Source: Anaerolineae bacterium | GTDB taxonomy: Bacteria > Chloroflexota > Anaerolineae > Aggregatilineales > Phototrophicaceae | Direction of reading: 5' to 3' | NCBI GenBank assembly: GCA_025454525.1 | Contig: JALOOG010000004.1 | Location: forward strand, 19,308 to 83,307 | Length of the DNA stretch: 64,000 nt | Shown here: positions 53,588 through 62,160 of the stretch, one piece after another | Position numbering within the stretch: position 1 is the first letter of the stretch | Layout of the letters: each line of letters begins with the position of its first letter | Notes under the pieces: generated by a model | The model's database searches: none | Told to the model about the DNA's origin: nothing | The model's input: only the letters and a program-made list of their open reading frames with translations | Program-made: the position numbers and the translations under genes

Positions 53588-55021
53588 ATGCAAGACCCTA
53601 TGTGGAGTCATTATTACAACGTTACCTCGATCTCCCAAGCACTCCAACTCTTAGACCAATATCGCGAACGCGCTCGTTTGATCGCGGGGGGAACCGATTT
53701 ATTGATCGAATTAGAGCGCAAATTACGCCCCGGTGTCGATACCCTGATTGACATTAGCCGCATTCCCACCTTAGATCAGATCCTTGATGACGGGGATCAC
53801 CTGCATTTAGGGGCGCTTGTCACCCATAATCAAGCGGTCGTCAGCCCTTTGATTCAGCAATACGCTTTGCCGCTTGCTTTGGCCGCTTGGGAAGTCGGTG
53901 CGCCGCAAATTCGTAATCGTGCGACCATTGCCGGCAACCTCATCACCGGTTCACCTGCCAATGATACCATTACCCCATTGATAGCCTTAGGCGCACAACT
54001 CACCCTTTCATCGCTGTCAGGGGAGCGTGTGATCCCCTTATCCGAGTTTTACACCGGAGTCCGACGCACGGTGATGCGCCCCGATGAAATGTTGACCGCG
54101 ATCCGTTTTCCGAAAATGCGACATGATCAACGCGGTGTGTTCCTTAAGTTGGGACTCCGCCGCGCCCAAGCGATCTCGGTGGTGAATGTGGTTGCACTTT
54201 TGACCTTTGCCGATCAACGAGTCACCGATGCGATCCTCACTTTAGGGAGCGTTGCGCCAACGATTATCCGAGTCCCTCCGGCGGAACAGGCGCTGATCGG
54301 ACAAACACTGACAGCCGAAATCATCCAAAACGCCGCGCAAATCGCGTCTCATGTCCCGACTCCGATCAATGATGTACGGAGTACAGCGGAATATCGCACC
54401 GAGATGATCCGTGTTTTAGTGACCCGTGCTTTACGGATTGTGTCGGAAAATACCGCCCACACCCGTTTACCAGAAGATCCCGCGATGTTATGGGGGCATG
54501 ATCGTCAGATTCATCCGATCGCCTATGAATCTGTACAACCGATTGAAACCACCGTCAACGGACGGCCGTTGCAACTGCATACCGGCCACGATAAGACCTT
54601 GCTCAACTTTTTACGGGATGAGGTCGGACTTAAAGGGACAAAAGAGGGATGTGCGGAGGGTGAATGTGGCGCTTGTACCGTGTTTTTAGACGGTGCGGCC
54701 GTGATGGCCTGTATGATCCCCGCCCCTCGCGCACATGGCGCAGAAATTATCACGATTGAAGGACTCGCGCAAGGCGATCAACTTCATCCAATTCAAAGCG
54801 CGTTTATCCAACAAGGTGCGGTACAATGTGGATATTGTACACCCGGTTTTTTGATGTCTGGGGCCAAATTGTTAGAAGAACACCCGCAACCCACCACCGA
54901 ACAAATCAGACAAAGTATCAGCGGGAATTTGTGCCGTTGCACCGGATATTATAAGATCGTTCAAGCATTTATCGAAGCGAGTCAAAAGAGGATGAGTCAT
55001 GAAGAGTACGCTGGGGACTGA
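53588..55021 (+). CDS. Xanthine dehydrogenase-type FAD and [2Fe-2S] subunit fusion
   Basis: A 477-residue electron-transfer subunit. Residues 1-290 are a CO/xanthine dehydrogenase FAD domain (LIAGGTDLLIELERKLRPG, then RNRATIAGNLITGSPANDTI). From about 320 a [2Fe-2S] domain follows with the plant-type cluster (GCAEGECGACTVF ... C) and the second cluster QCGYCTPGF and NLCRCTGYY. In Cox/Xdh enzymes these are often separate or in the reverse order (Fe-S first), so FAD-then-Fe-S is notable. It pairs with the large subunit at 55.5 kb. Confidence 0.92.
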   Translation: MQDPMWSHYYNVTSISQALQLLDQYRERARLIAGGTDLLIELERKLRPGVDTLIDISRIPTLDQILDDGDHLHLGALVTHNQAVVSPLIQQYALPLALAAWEVGAPQIRNRATIAGNLITGSPANDTITPLIALGAQLTLSSLSGERVIPLSEFYTGVRRTVMRPDEMLTAIRFPKMRHDQRGVFLKLGLRRAQAISVVNVVALLTFADQRVTDAILTLGSVAPTIIRVPPAEQALIGQTLTAEIIQNAAQIASHVPTPINDVRSTAEYRTEMIRVLVTRALRIVSENTAHTRLPEDPAMLWGHDRQIHPIAYESVQPIETTVNGRPLQLHTGHDKTLLNFLRDEVGLKGTKEGCAEGECGACTVFLDGAAVMACMIPAPRAHGAEIITIEGLAQGDQLHPIQSAFIQQGAVQCGYCTPGFLMSGAKLLEEHPQPTTEQIRQSISGNLCRCTGYYKIVQAFIEASQKRMSHEEYAGD

Positions 55022-55427
55022 TGAAAATTATGGGATACGAAAGGCTAGACGGATCTCGATCCGCGCCTTTTTACCGTTAATCGGCCTAATCCTGATGATT
55101 GTATTTGGTGCGATCGCCGCAGTCTTTGCGCCGACTTTAACCAATATCATCAGCGATTCGATCACAATTCCGCCGAGTCTTGCCGAAAATTTTGATTTAA
55201 TTTCCGGAGGGGTGATCTTTTTCGCTTTGGTCTTATTGGCGACACTCGTTTATACGGTTGTCGCTCCCAAACCGAAGCGGGGTGTCACCGAACGCGGTTT
55301 AGATCGTGAGCGTAAAGAACGCATTCAGGCCGCCAAGGATGCCAAAAAGACCAAACAACGCGCTCAAGCAAAAATGGCCCGCGAACGTAAAAAAGATGCT
55401 CAAGCGGAACAGCTCAAAAAGCGCTAA
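54999..55427 (+). CDS. Small membrane protein with Lys/Arg-rich tail
   Basis: A 142-residue protein with two transmembrane helices (about 25-47 and 72-92) and a highly charged tail (RERKERIQAAKDAKKTKQRA and more, coiled-coil prone). It overlaps the Fe-S subunit end by 23 bp. It stands between the small and large hydroxylase subunits, and a terminator-like hairpin follows it. It might tether the complex, but nothing shows this. No family recognised. Confidence 0.6.
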   Translation: MKSTLGTDENYGIRKARRISIRAFLPLIGLILMIVFGAIAAVFAPTLTNIISDSITIPPSLAENFDLISGGVIFFALVLLATLVYTVVAPKPKRGVTERGLDRERKERIQAAKDAKKTKQRAQAKMARERKKDAQAEQLKKR

Positions 55428-55455
55428 TGTGGTGTGTGTTTTAAATCAGGATCAG

Positions 55456-55482
55456 GGGGCGCAATCGGTTGCGTCCCTTTTT
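55456..55482 (+). terminator. Hairpin with T-run inside the hydroxylase operon
   Basis: A 9-bp stem GGGGCGCAA / TTGCGTCCC (one G-T pair) with loop TCGG and a run of five T directly after. A canonical intrinsic terminator in the gap before the large subunit (start 55500). It implies attenuated or separately promoted expression of the downstream genes. Confidence 0.75.
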
Positions 55483-55499
55483 GCTATGAAAGAGACCTT

Positions 55500-57728
55500 A
55501 TGCCGAAACAGACCACCTTCGCCATCGGCGAATCGATCAAACGCATTGATGCACATGGCAAAGTCACCGGAGAAACGCCATACCCCGCTGATCTAGATCG
55601 AGAAGGTCAGTTATGGATGAAATTACGGTTTAGCGATCGCGCTCATGCCCGCGTGTTAACCATTGACACCACTCAAGCCGAGTCGCTGTCTGGAGTGGTC
55701 GCCATTTTCACCGCGAAAGACATTCCGGCCAACGAATATGGACTTGTCACCAAAGATCAACCGGTTTTATGTGGGCCGGGAAGCGCGAATCCTTATGCAG
55801 ATATCGTGCGCTGTTATATGGATTGTATCGCGGTCGTCGTGGCCGAAGATCCAGAGACAGCCGCCGCGGCCGCTCATTTGATTCAAGTCCGCTATGAAGA
55901 TCTACCTACCGTCTTTGACATGGAGGCCGCTCTAAGCGAAGGCGCGCCTTTGGTGCAAGAGAACACGCCGAATAACACCTTATGCCGCTACCGGATTCGT
56001 AAAGGCGATGTTGAGGCTGCCTTTCAATCCGCCGATGTGATCATCGAAGGCGAGTATCGCACAGGCTATCAAGAACATGCCTTTTTGCAGCCTGAATCCG
56101 GCCTCGCTTATTTAGACGATCAAGACCGGATCACCGTGGTCGTAGCGGGTCAATGGGTACATGAGGATCTTTGGCAGATCACCCATGCCTTAGATCTTCC
56201 CGAAGATCGTGTGCGGGTGATTTATCCCGCGATCGGTGGCGCTTTCGGTGGACGTGAAGATATGTCCGTCCAGATCGTGTTAGCCCTTGCCGTGATGAAA
56301 CTCCGTCGTCCGGTGAAAATTGTATGGAGTCGCGAGGAATCGATCCTTTATCATCACAAACGTCACCCGTTTTTAATCCGTACCAAGTGGGGCGCGAAAC
56401 AAGACGGCACGATCACCGCGATCCAAGCGACGGTTATGGGCGATGCTGGGGCCTACAATTACACCTCCACCAAAGTGATCGCGAATGCGTGTCTAATGGT
56501 GAGCGGCCCGTATCAAGTCGAAAACGTCTATGTAGATGCTTATGGAGTCTTAACCAACAACATTCCAACGGGGGCATTTCGTGGATTCGGCGCGCCCCAA
56601 GCTGCACTCGCCGCGGAGTCGCAAGTAAACAAGCTTGCGCTTGCCCTTGGGATCGATCCGGTCACGATTCGCCTTAAAAATGCGATCCGTGAAGGCAGTA
56701 TCCTTTCGGTTGGCACGCCATTACCTCCGGGGGTGAGTATGCCAGAGGTCTTAGAAGCAGGGGGACGTGAAAGCTTTTGGCACTTTGACGGATCAAACTG
56801 GCAACAGCAACCTTTAACGCAACCGACCGATCCTGCGTTGCGACGGGGGATCGGTTTTGCTTGTGGATACAAAAATGTCGGTTTTGCCTTTGGTTTTCCT
56901 GAACATTCTTGGGCGCGGATCGAATTACAAGGCGATGTCGAAATTCAGAAGGTTAAAGTTTGGCACGCAGGCGCGGATGTTGGGCAGGGCGCACATACCG
57001 CCTTTTTACAGATGACGGCCGAAGCGGTGGGTGTACCCGTTGAACAAGTAGAAGTGATCGCGCAAGATACCGCTGATACACAATCTTCCGGAAGTGCTTC
57101 GGCTTCACGGTTAACATTTATGGCCGGCAATGCGATTCGTGGTGCGGCCGAACTTGCCCTAAAAGCATGGCAACATGAGGAACGTCCGGCAGTTGCTGAA
57201 TTTATGTATCGCCCCCCGAAAACGACCATGTACGATCCCCAAACGGGCAAAAGTGAGCCTAACTTTGCCTATGGTTATGCCGCGCAAGCGGTCGAATTAG
57301 AGATCGACATCGAAACCGGACTTTTACGGCTAATTCAGGTGGTCTCAACACACGATGTTGGTAAAGTCATCAACCCGATCATGTTAGAAGGTCAGGTAGA
57401 AGGCGCGATCGTACAAGCGCAAGGCTACGCGATCATGGAAAATTTGATTTCAGTCAACGGCAAGATCTTAAATCCGTATCTCTCCACTTATCTGATCCCA
57501 ACCGTGTTAGATGTGCCGGATGTGGTGAAAACGGTGATCTTGGAGTATCCCGATCCGATCGGCCCATGGGGCGCACGCGGCATGGCCGAAATGCCATTTT
57601 TAGCGCTTGCCCCTGCGATCACAGCGGCGATCCACTATGCGACCGGTGTTTGGATCGATGAGATCCCGTTAACTCCCGATAAAGTGGTCAAGGCCTTACG
57701 CGCCCATGGAGTCGGATCGATCAGATGA
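55500..57728 (+). CDS. Xanthine dehydrogenase-family molybdenum-binding large subunit
   Basis: A 742-residue catalytic subunit. GAFGGREDMSVQ (near 255), GAFRGFGAPQAA, the DVGQGAHTAF cofactor region and the C-terminal GPWGARGMAEMPFLALAP (catalytic Glu in the GARGxAE context) identify the molybdopterin-cytosine-dinucleotide hydroxylase group. The substrate may be a purine: an XdhC and a YqeC-MocA fusion accompany it, and a purine-like deaminase lies 5 kb away. The start is ATG 55500; the frame opens earlier, at 55434, across the terminator, which is unlikely. Its end overlaps the YqeC-MocA gene by 4 bp. Confidence 0.92.
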   Translation: MPKQTTFAIGESIKRIDAHGKVTGETPYPADLDREGQLWMKLRFSDRAHARVLTIDTTQAESLSGVVAIFTAKDIPANEYGLVTKDQPVLCGPGSANPYADIVRCYMDCIAVVVAEDPETAAAAAHLIQVRYEDLPTVFDMEAALSEGAPLVQENTPNNTLCRYRIRKGDVEAAFQSADVIIEGEYRTGYQEHAFLQPESGLAYLDDQDRITVVVAGQWVHEDLWQITHALDLPEDRVRVIYPAIGGAFGGREDMSVQIVLALAVMKLRRPVKIVWSREESILYHHKRHPFLIRTKWGAKQDGTITAIQATVMGDAGAYNYTSTKVIANACLMVSGPYQVENVYVDAYGVLTNNIPTGAFRGFGAPQAALAAESQVNKLALALGIDPVTIRLKNAIREGSILSVGTPLPPGVSMPEVLEAGGRESFWHFDGSNWQQQPLTQPTDPALRRGIGFACGYKNVGFAFGFPEHSWARIELQGDVEIQKVKVWHAGADVGQGAHTAFLQMTAEAVGVPVEQVEVIAQDTADTQSSGSASASRLTFMAGNAIRGAAELALKAWQHEERPAVAEFMYRPPKTTMYDPQTGKSEPNFAYGYAAQAVELEIDIETGLLRLIQVVSTHDVGKVINPIMLEGQVEGAIVQAQGYAIMENLISVNGKILNPYLSTYLIPTVLDVPDVVKTVILEYPDPIGPWGARGMAEMPFLALAPAITAAIHYATGVWIDEIPLTPDKVVKALRAHGVGSIR

Positions 57729-59068
57729 AATTGAGTGAGGCGTTCGAGATCGTGCGCGGTGATGTGGTCTCATTGATCGGCGCGGGCGGCAAAACCTCGT
57801 TAATGTTGGCACTTGGCTATGAACTTGCTGAAGCGGGTTGGCGTGTGTTAGGCACGACCACCGTTTCCACCAATGCCCAACAATTGGAGGTGATGCCGCA
57901 TCCACTCCGTGCGGATACCAGCGTTACGGAGATCTCAGAAGCCCTCAATGAACATCGTTTTGTGTTCTTGTATCAAGGACTCCAACGCGGCCGCTTTTCC
58001 GGTGTCACCCAATCTTATATTTCGCAACTTCTTGATACTGTGGACTCCGATCTACTTTTGGTAGAGGCTGACACGGCCAACGGTTTACCCTTCAAAGCAC
58101 CGTTTGTCGATGAACCGATGATCCCGCATGAGACATCGTTGGTCATCCCTGTAGCGGCCTTAAATGTGATCGGCAAGCCTCTCGATGAACAGCATGTTTA
58201 CAATATGGAAGCGATGATCGAACGTTACGGTTTTCCGCAAGGTGTACCGATCAAGTCTCCATGGATCGCGCAAGTGATGCGTGATGAAGTGTTAGGGCTA
58301 AAGGGTGTGCCGGAATTGCGCCGTGTAATCGGTTTTCTGAATGGCATCCCGTCTAAAGGTTGGCGTGGACGGGCGCGCATGATCTCGCGTTTGATGTTAC
58401 GTTCACCCCGGTTTAGTGGAGTTGTGTTGGGATCCGTCCGCGGCGCGCAACAAGTCTATGAAGTCCAACGTCCGATCGGGGCCGTGGTCTTAGCGGCCGG
58501 GCTTTCAACCCGCATGGGTCAACCGAAAATGCTTTTACCTTGGACGGATGAACGCACCATCATTGAGCATATCGTTTACCAATTGATCCGCGCTCGTATC
58601 GATCAAATTACGGTGGTGACAGGACATTATTCCCGTGAGATCAAAGCGCTGTTAAAACCGCTTGAAGTTCAAGTCATCTACAACAAAAATTACAAAACCG
58701 GAGAGATGTTATCCTCGTTAAAAGTTGGACTCGGTGCGTTTGGAGGCAATATCGCGGCTGCTTTGGTGGTTTTAGGCGATCAACCCCGCTTACAACCGAA
58801 AACACTCTATCATCTCTTGCATCATTACTCAGAGTCAACACATGATCTGATCATCCCCAGCTTTCAGATGCGGCGTGGTCATCCGGTATTGATCGGGCGA
58901 CGCTATTGGGGTGAGATCCAAAACTTGGCATCAGATCGCTCACTGCGCGACTTTTTAAACACCCACAGTGAGCGAATTCACTACGTCAATATCGACAATG
59001 ACAGCATTTTACGTGATGTCGATACCCCTCAAGACTATCAAGATGAGCGTTGGCGTGCCGGCCTATAA
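57725..59068 (+). CDS. YqeC-like and MocA-like maturation protein fusion
   Basis: A 447-residue fusion. The N-terminal 250 residues match YqeC (selenium-dependent hydroxylase accessory): a P-loop VSLIGAGGKTSLMLALGYE and LVEADTANGLPFKAP. From about 253 comes a MobA/MocA-type NTP transferase: IGAVVLAAGLSTRMGQPKML, VVLGDQPRLQPKTL and RRGHPVLIGRRYW, which makes molybdopterin cytosine dinucleotide. It overlaps the hydroxylase large subunit by 4 bp, so maturation and enzyme are coexpressed. YqeC links the hydroxylase to labile selenium by family knowledge; not shown here. Confidence 0.88.
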   Translation: MKLSEAFEIVRGDVVSLIGAGGKTSLMLALGYELAEAGWRVLGTTTVSTNAQQLEVMPHPLRADTSVTEISEALNEHRFVFLYQGLQRGRFSGVTQSYISQLLDTVDSDLLLVEADTANGLPFKAPFVDEPMIPHETSLVIPVAALNVIGKPLDEQHVYNMEAMIERYGFPQGVPIKSPWIAQVMRDEVLGLKGVPELRRVIGFLNGIPSKGWRGRARMISRLMLRSPRFSGVVLGSVRGAQQVYEVQRPIGAVVLAAGLSTRMGQPKMLLPWTDERTIIEHIVYQLIRARIDQITVVTGHYSREIKALLKPLEVQVIYNKNYKTGEMLSSLKVGLGAFGGNIAAALVVLGDQPRLQPKTLYHLLHHYSESTHDLIIPSFQMRRGHPVLIGRRYWGEIQNLASDRSLRDFLNTHSERIHYVNIDNDSILRDVDTPQDYQDERWRAGL

Positions 59069-59069
59069 G

Positions 59070-59807
59070 CTACTTGCGGCCGGAACTTTGTCCTTCGATC
59101 GTCGTCACTTCACCCACTTCCATCACTTGTTTAAAACGGCGTAACCCATCGGCGGTTTGTTGCGCGGGTTCTTCACCGAATAACTTGGCGATTGCCACAC
59201 CGATATTTCCCGCAGGGGGGACATATTCCAAAGTCACCTTCACTTCCACGCCGCGATTGTTGGGAGCGGGTTTAAACCGTACCGATCCCGCGTTGGCAAT
59301 TTGAGCATTTTCGACCGAACGCCACGCAATCACCTCATTCGGAATATCATTGACGATCTCCGCGTCCCATTCCACCGATAATCCGGCCGGCGCTTTTGCG
59401 ACCCAATGCGATCGTTGAACATCGATCACCTTCACGGACTCCAAATGCCCCATGATATGCGGCAAATTTTCCAGATTGCGCCAATACTGATACAGGTCTT
59501 CAATCGAGCGCTGAATCGTGATCGCTTTTACCACATGCACCCCTTGTTGATGCGGCACGCTCACCGCTTCGGGGTGGGTGGATACAGCGGTGTTCAATTT
59601 CAACAGGCTATAGATCGGTGAGTGGCCGGTTGCGCCACGATAGAGCATTTTTGTACCTAAGGCGATTGCGGGTAAACTCCATAAATTCCGTTTTGCCAAT
59701 CCGAGTAAGATCAGCACCACACCAGCCACTAACGAGATCGTGCGCTCATCCGGCCCTACGTTGACCGGACTGCTGTTAGACGATGTACCGTTAAATTCGT
59801 TGATCAT
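59070..59807 (-). CDS. Membrane SRPBCC (polyketide cyclase-like) protein
   Basis: A 245-residue protein. The N-terminal part has two membrane segments (about 24-44 and 46-60, SLVAGVVLILLGLAKRNLWS) of the DUF2892 type, then a SRPBCC domain from about 90: KAITIQRSIEDLYQYWRNLE and VIAWRSVENAQIANAGSVRF. SRPBCC pockets bind hydrophobic ligands, but the ligand is unknown. It is convergent with the YqeC-MocA gene (1-bp gap), where a CCGGCC/GGCCGG inverted repeat (59058-59083) may terminate both. It lies 22 bp downstream of the alcohol dehydrogenase gene on the same strand. Confidence 0.82.
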   Translation of the reverse strand: MINEFNGTSSNSSPVNVGPDERTISLVAGVVLILLGLAKRNLWSLPAIALGTKMLYRGATGHSPIYSLLKLNTAVSTHPEAVSVPHQQGVHVVKAITIQRSIEDLYQYWRNLENLPHIMGHLESVKVIDVQRSHWVAKAPAGLSVEWDAEIVNDIPNEVIAWRSVENAQIANAGSVRFKPAPNNRGVEVKVTLEYVPPAGNIGVAIAKLFGEEPAQQTADGLRRFKQVMEVGEVTTIEGQSSGRK

Positions 59808-59829
59808 GTCACTTTCCCCTTTTTATGGT

Positions 59830-60999
59830 TTATGGCTGAAACACGACCCGTAGGCATTGTTCGTTTTTGTGTTTGAAGGTCTCATACCCCTCTGAAGCCT
59901 GTTCTAAACTCATACGATGCGTGATCGCAAAGGAAGGATCGATCTCACCGCGTTCGACACGACCCAACAGATCCGGGATCAGCGATGGCCCGTGCATTTG
60001 CCCCATGCGGAAAGTGAGGCCCTTGTTAAATGCCGCGCCCATATTCAGCTTATCCACCAGACCCGCGTATACCCCGATAATCGAAAATGTTCCGCCTTTA
60101 CGACAGGCTTGAATCGCTTGCCGTAACACATGCGGCCGATCAGTTTCGACTCGCATCGATTGTTTGACCTTATCGTACATTCCCGGTAAACCGCCTGCGT
60201 GTGCTTCCATGCCTACCGCGTCAATACACGAATCCGGCCCGCGCCCTCCAGTCAATTCTTTGAGTGCATCAATCACATCGGTTTCGGTGTAATCAAGGGT
60301 GGCCACGGCATGACCATTTACCCGTGCGTGTTCTAAACGTTCGGGAAAGCGATCGATCGCGATCACTTTTTCCGCACCCAACATATAGGCGCTTCGCATC
60401 GCGAATAGCCCCACTGCGCCCGCGCCCCATACCGCAACCGTATCACCGGGATGAATATCACAAAATAGGGCAGCCTGATACCCTGTCGGGAACGCATCCG
60501 ACACAAACAATGTTTGCTCATCACTTAAGTTTTCTGGTACCACAAAGGCGACTTGATCGGCAAACGGCACACGGATATATTCGGCATGGCTGCCCGCGTA
60601 ACCTCCGAACAAGTGCGAATAGCCAAAAATGCCGGAAGTGGTGTAACCGTACATCGCTTCTAAACCATTATTGGGATTAGAGTTGTCGCATAATGACCAC
60701 AGCGCCTGCTCACAAAACCAACATTTCCCGCATCCGATGATCGATGAGACCACCACCCGATCCCCGATTTTCAGCTTACGGACGGATTTTCCGATAGCGA
60801 CCACTTCCCCCATGAACTCGTGTCCAATGATGTCTCCGGGCAACATTGAAGGCACAAACCCATCATAAAGATGTAAATCTGAACCGCAAATGGAGGTTAA
60901 CCGGACTTTGATGATCGCGTCATGTTGGTTCAAAAGGGTTGGATCGGGGACATTTTCTACCGTGACTTTATTGGGGCCTTGCCAAGTCACTGCTCTCAT
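59830..60999 (-). CDS. Zinc-dependent alcohol dehydrogenase
   Basis: A 389-residue medium-chain dehydrogenase. Catalytic zinc ligands are in CGSDLHLYDG and GHEFMGEVV, the structural-zinc cysteines in GCGKCWFCEQALWSLCDNSN, and the NAD-binding Rossmann motif is VWGAGAVGLFAM. The layout fits the formaldehyde/threonine-dehydrogenase-like group. Start ATG 60999 has GGGAGAG upstream; GTG 61008 is also possible. It is controlled by the shared dyad promoter (copy D) with an extended -10 TGtTATAAT. The dyad suggests coregulation with the histidine phosphatase and the two small elements. Confidence 0.88.
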   Translation of the reverse strand: MRAVTWQGPNKVTVENVPDPTLLNQHDAIIKVRLTSICGSDLHLYDGFVPSMLPGDIIGHEFMGEVVAIGKSVRKLKIGDRVVVSSIIGCGKCWFCEQALWSLCDNSNPNNGLEAMYGYTTSGIFGYSHLFGGYAGSHAEYIRVPFADQVAFVVPENLSDEQTLFVSDAFPTGYQAALFCDIHPGDTVAVWGAGAVGLFAMRSAYMLGAEKVIAIDRFPERLEHARVNGHAVATLDYTETDVIDALKELTGGRGPDSCIDAVGMEAHAGGLPGMYDKVKQSMRVETDRPHVLRQAIQACRKGGTFSIIGVYAGLVDKLNMGAAFNKGLTFRMGQMHGPSLIPDLLGRVERGEIDPSFAITHRMSLEQASEGYETFKHKNEQCLRVVFQP

Positions 61000-61245
61000 A
61001 AATTGCACTCTCCCGTATGTTTATGACGATCGAAGGCGGGGAGCAATGAAAAAACGGATACCTCATCTTCTCAAGTATATCGATCGACATTAAAAACGCT
61101 TGAGGATTTAGAAAGGGAAAGATCCTTCTTTTTCTAATAAATTACTGTTTTTAAGTGATGATGACGAAAGGTAATTGGTTATTTTTGTCTCTAGCTTGCT
61201 AATCACCTGTATGATTAGCGACGTTTGTGAGAGGCCATCAAAGCA

Positions 61246-61293
61246 ATTATAACACGAAACGCAGGGAAAATCCAAACAAATGTTCGATTTTTC
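61246..61293 (-). promoter_or_regulatory. Shared dyad promoter, copy D (upstream of alcohol dehydrogenase)
   Basis: On the minus strand the dyad GAAAAATCGAACA-TT-TGTTTGGATTTTC (61293-61266) is followed 22 nt after TTTGTTT by TATAAT (61251-61246) with an upstream TG (TGtTATAAT). The gap 61000-61296 holds this and no gene. Confidence 0.6.
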
Positions 61294-61296
61294 GGC

Positions 61297-62154
61297 TTAC
61301 ACTGAAAGCATCCAGACCGACGCAGCGAGATAATCTGGGCTGGTTTGTTGCACATACCTTGCGTCACGCTCATTTAATGCACCATTTTGCGCGGATGACC
61401 ATTCCGCTTGCGAAAGGGCATGATCGTAAACCGTAGCTGCAAACACCAATTCCAAGCTATCGGTTTGTGGATATTGCCAAACTCCCACCCATTGAAACGT
61501 CAACCGAGTTTCTAGATAACGCCCAATAAAGCGCGCTAATTGCGACCATGGCGCACTCCCATCACATACCACCCGCGGTAATGATCGCATCCGCTGATTC
61601 GAGATCGTCAATACCCGATTCGATTCCGCCTCCCACACAATCCCCACCGCCTGAAGGTTAAAACGCACATGGCGCGGTTCTGGTTTGCCGCGTAAAAAAT
61701 TTGTGACGTAACGGCGGCGCAATTTCCATCGTGTCATTCGCAATTGGGTGGGTGGGGTGGTGATCACCTGTGGTAATGGGCGTGTTTCACCGATTGCATC
61801 TTGAACCAAGTGACGATCTCTCAACGTTTCGGGCAGCCCGTCAACCGCAAAAAAACGATTTTCACCCGTCTCATACGTCCGTTGTAACAATTCACCTCCC
61901 ACTGGAAACCCCATAAACAAGATGTTCAGGCGTTGCCACCCTTCCCAGTAATACAAACCGACTCCACGCTCTACATGAGTGATTAGTCCGGTTTCCTCGC
62001 GGACTTCACGCGCCGCCGCATGAAGCAGACTTTCATTCGAGTCCAAACGTCCGCCCGGCAGATTCCACACATTGAGATCGCGCCGTTTTGATAACAGCAC
62101 TTGCCCTTGATCATCAAATACCGCGCAATTGGTCGAAAGGCGTAAAAAACTCAT
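61297..62154 (-). CDS. Nudix hydrolase with degenerate second Nudix-like half
   Basis: About 285 residues. The first half carries the complete Nudix box: GGRLDSNESLLHAAAREVRE followed by ETG, with the glutamates in place. Nudix enzymes cleave nucleoside diphosphate-linked compounds. The second half repeats the fold pattern (VRFNLQAVGIVWEAESNRVL, later LTFQWVGVW) but has no box, so it appears to be a degenerate duplicate. A GTG at 62157 is an alternative start. It follows the deaminase-like gene by 6 bp, so it is likely in one operon with it. Confidence 0.85.
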   Translation of the reverse strand: MSFLRLSTNCAVFDDQGQVLLSKRRDLNVWNLPGGRLDSNESLLHAAAREVREETGLITHVERGVGLYYWEGWQRLNILFMGFPVGGELLQRTYETGENRFFAVDGLPETLRDRHLVQDAIGETRPLPQVITTPPTQLRMTRWKLRRRYVTNFLRGKPEPRHVRFNLQAVGIVWEAESNRVLTISNQRMRSLPRVVCDGSAPWSQLARFIGRYLETRLTFQWVGVWQYPQTDSLELVFAATVYDHALSQAEWSSAQNGALNERDARYVQQTSPDYLAASVWMLSV

Positions 62155-62160
62155 CACGCC

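Noticed and set aside
55434..55499. Longer N-terminus of the hydroxylase large subunit
   Set aside because: It would cross the internal hairpin terminator and lacks family likeness; the family match begins at ATG 55500.
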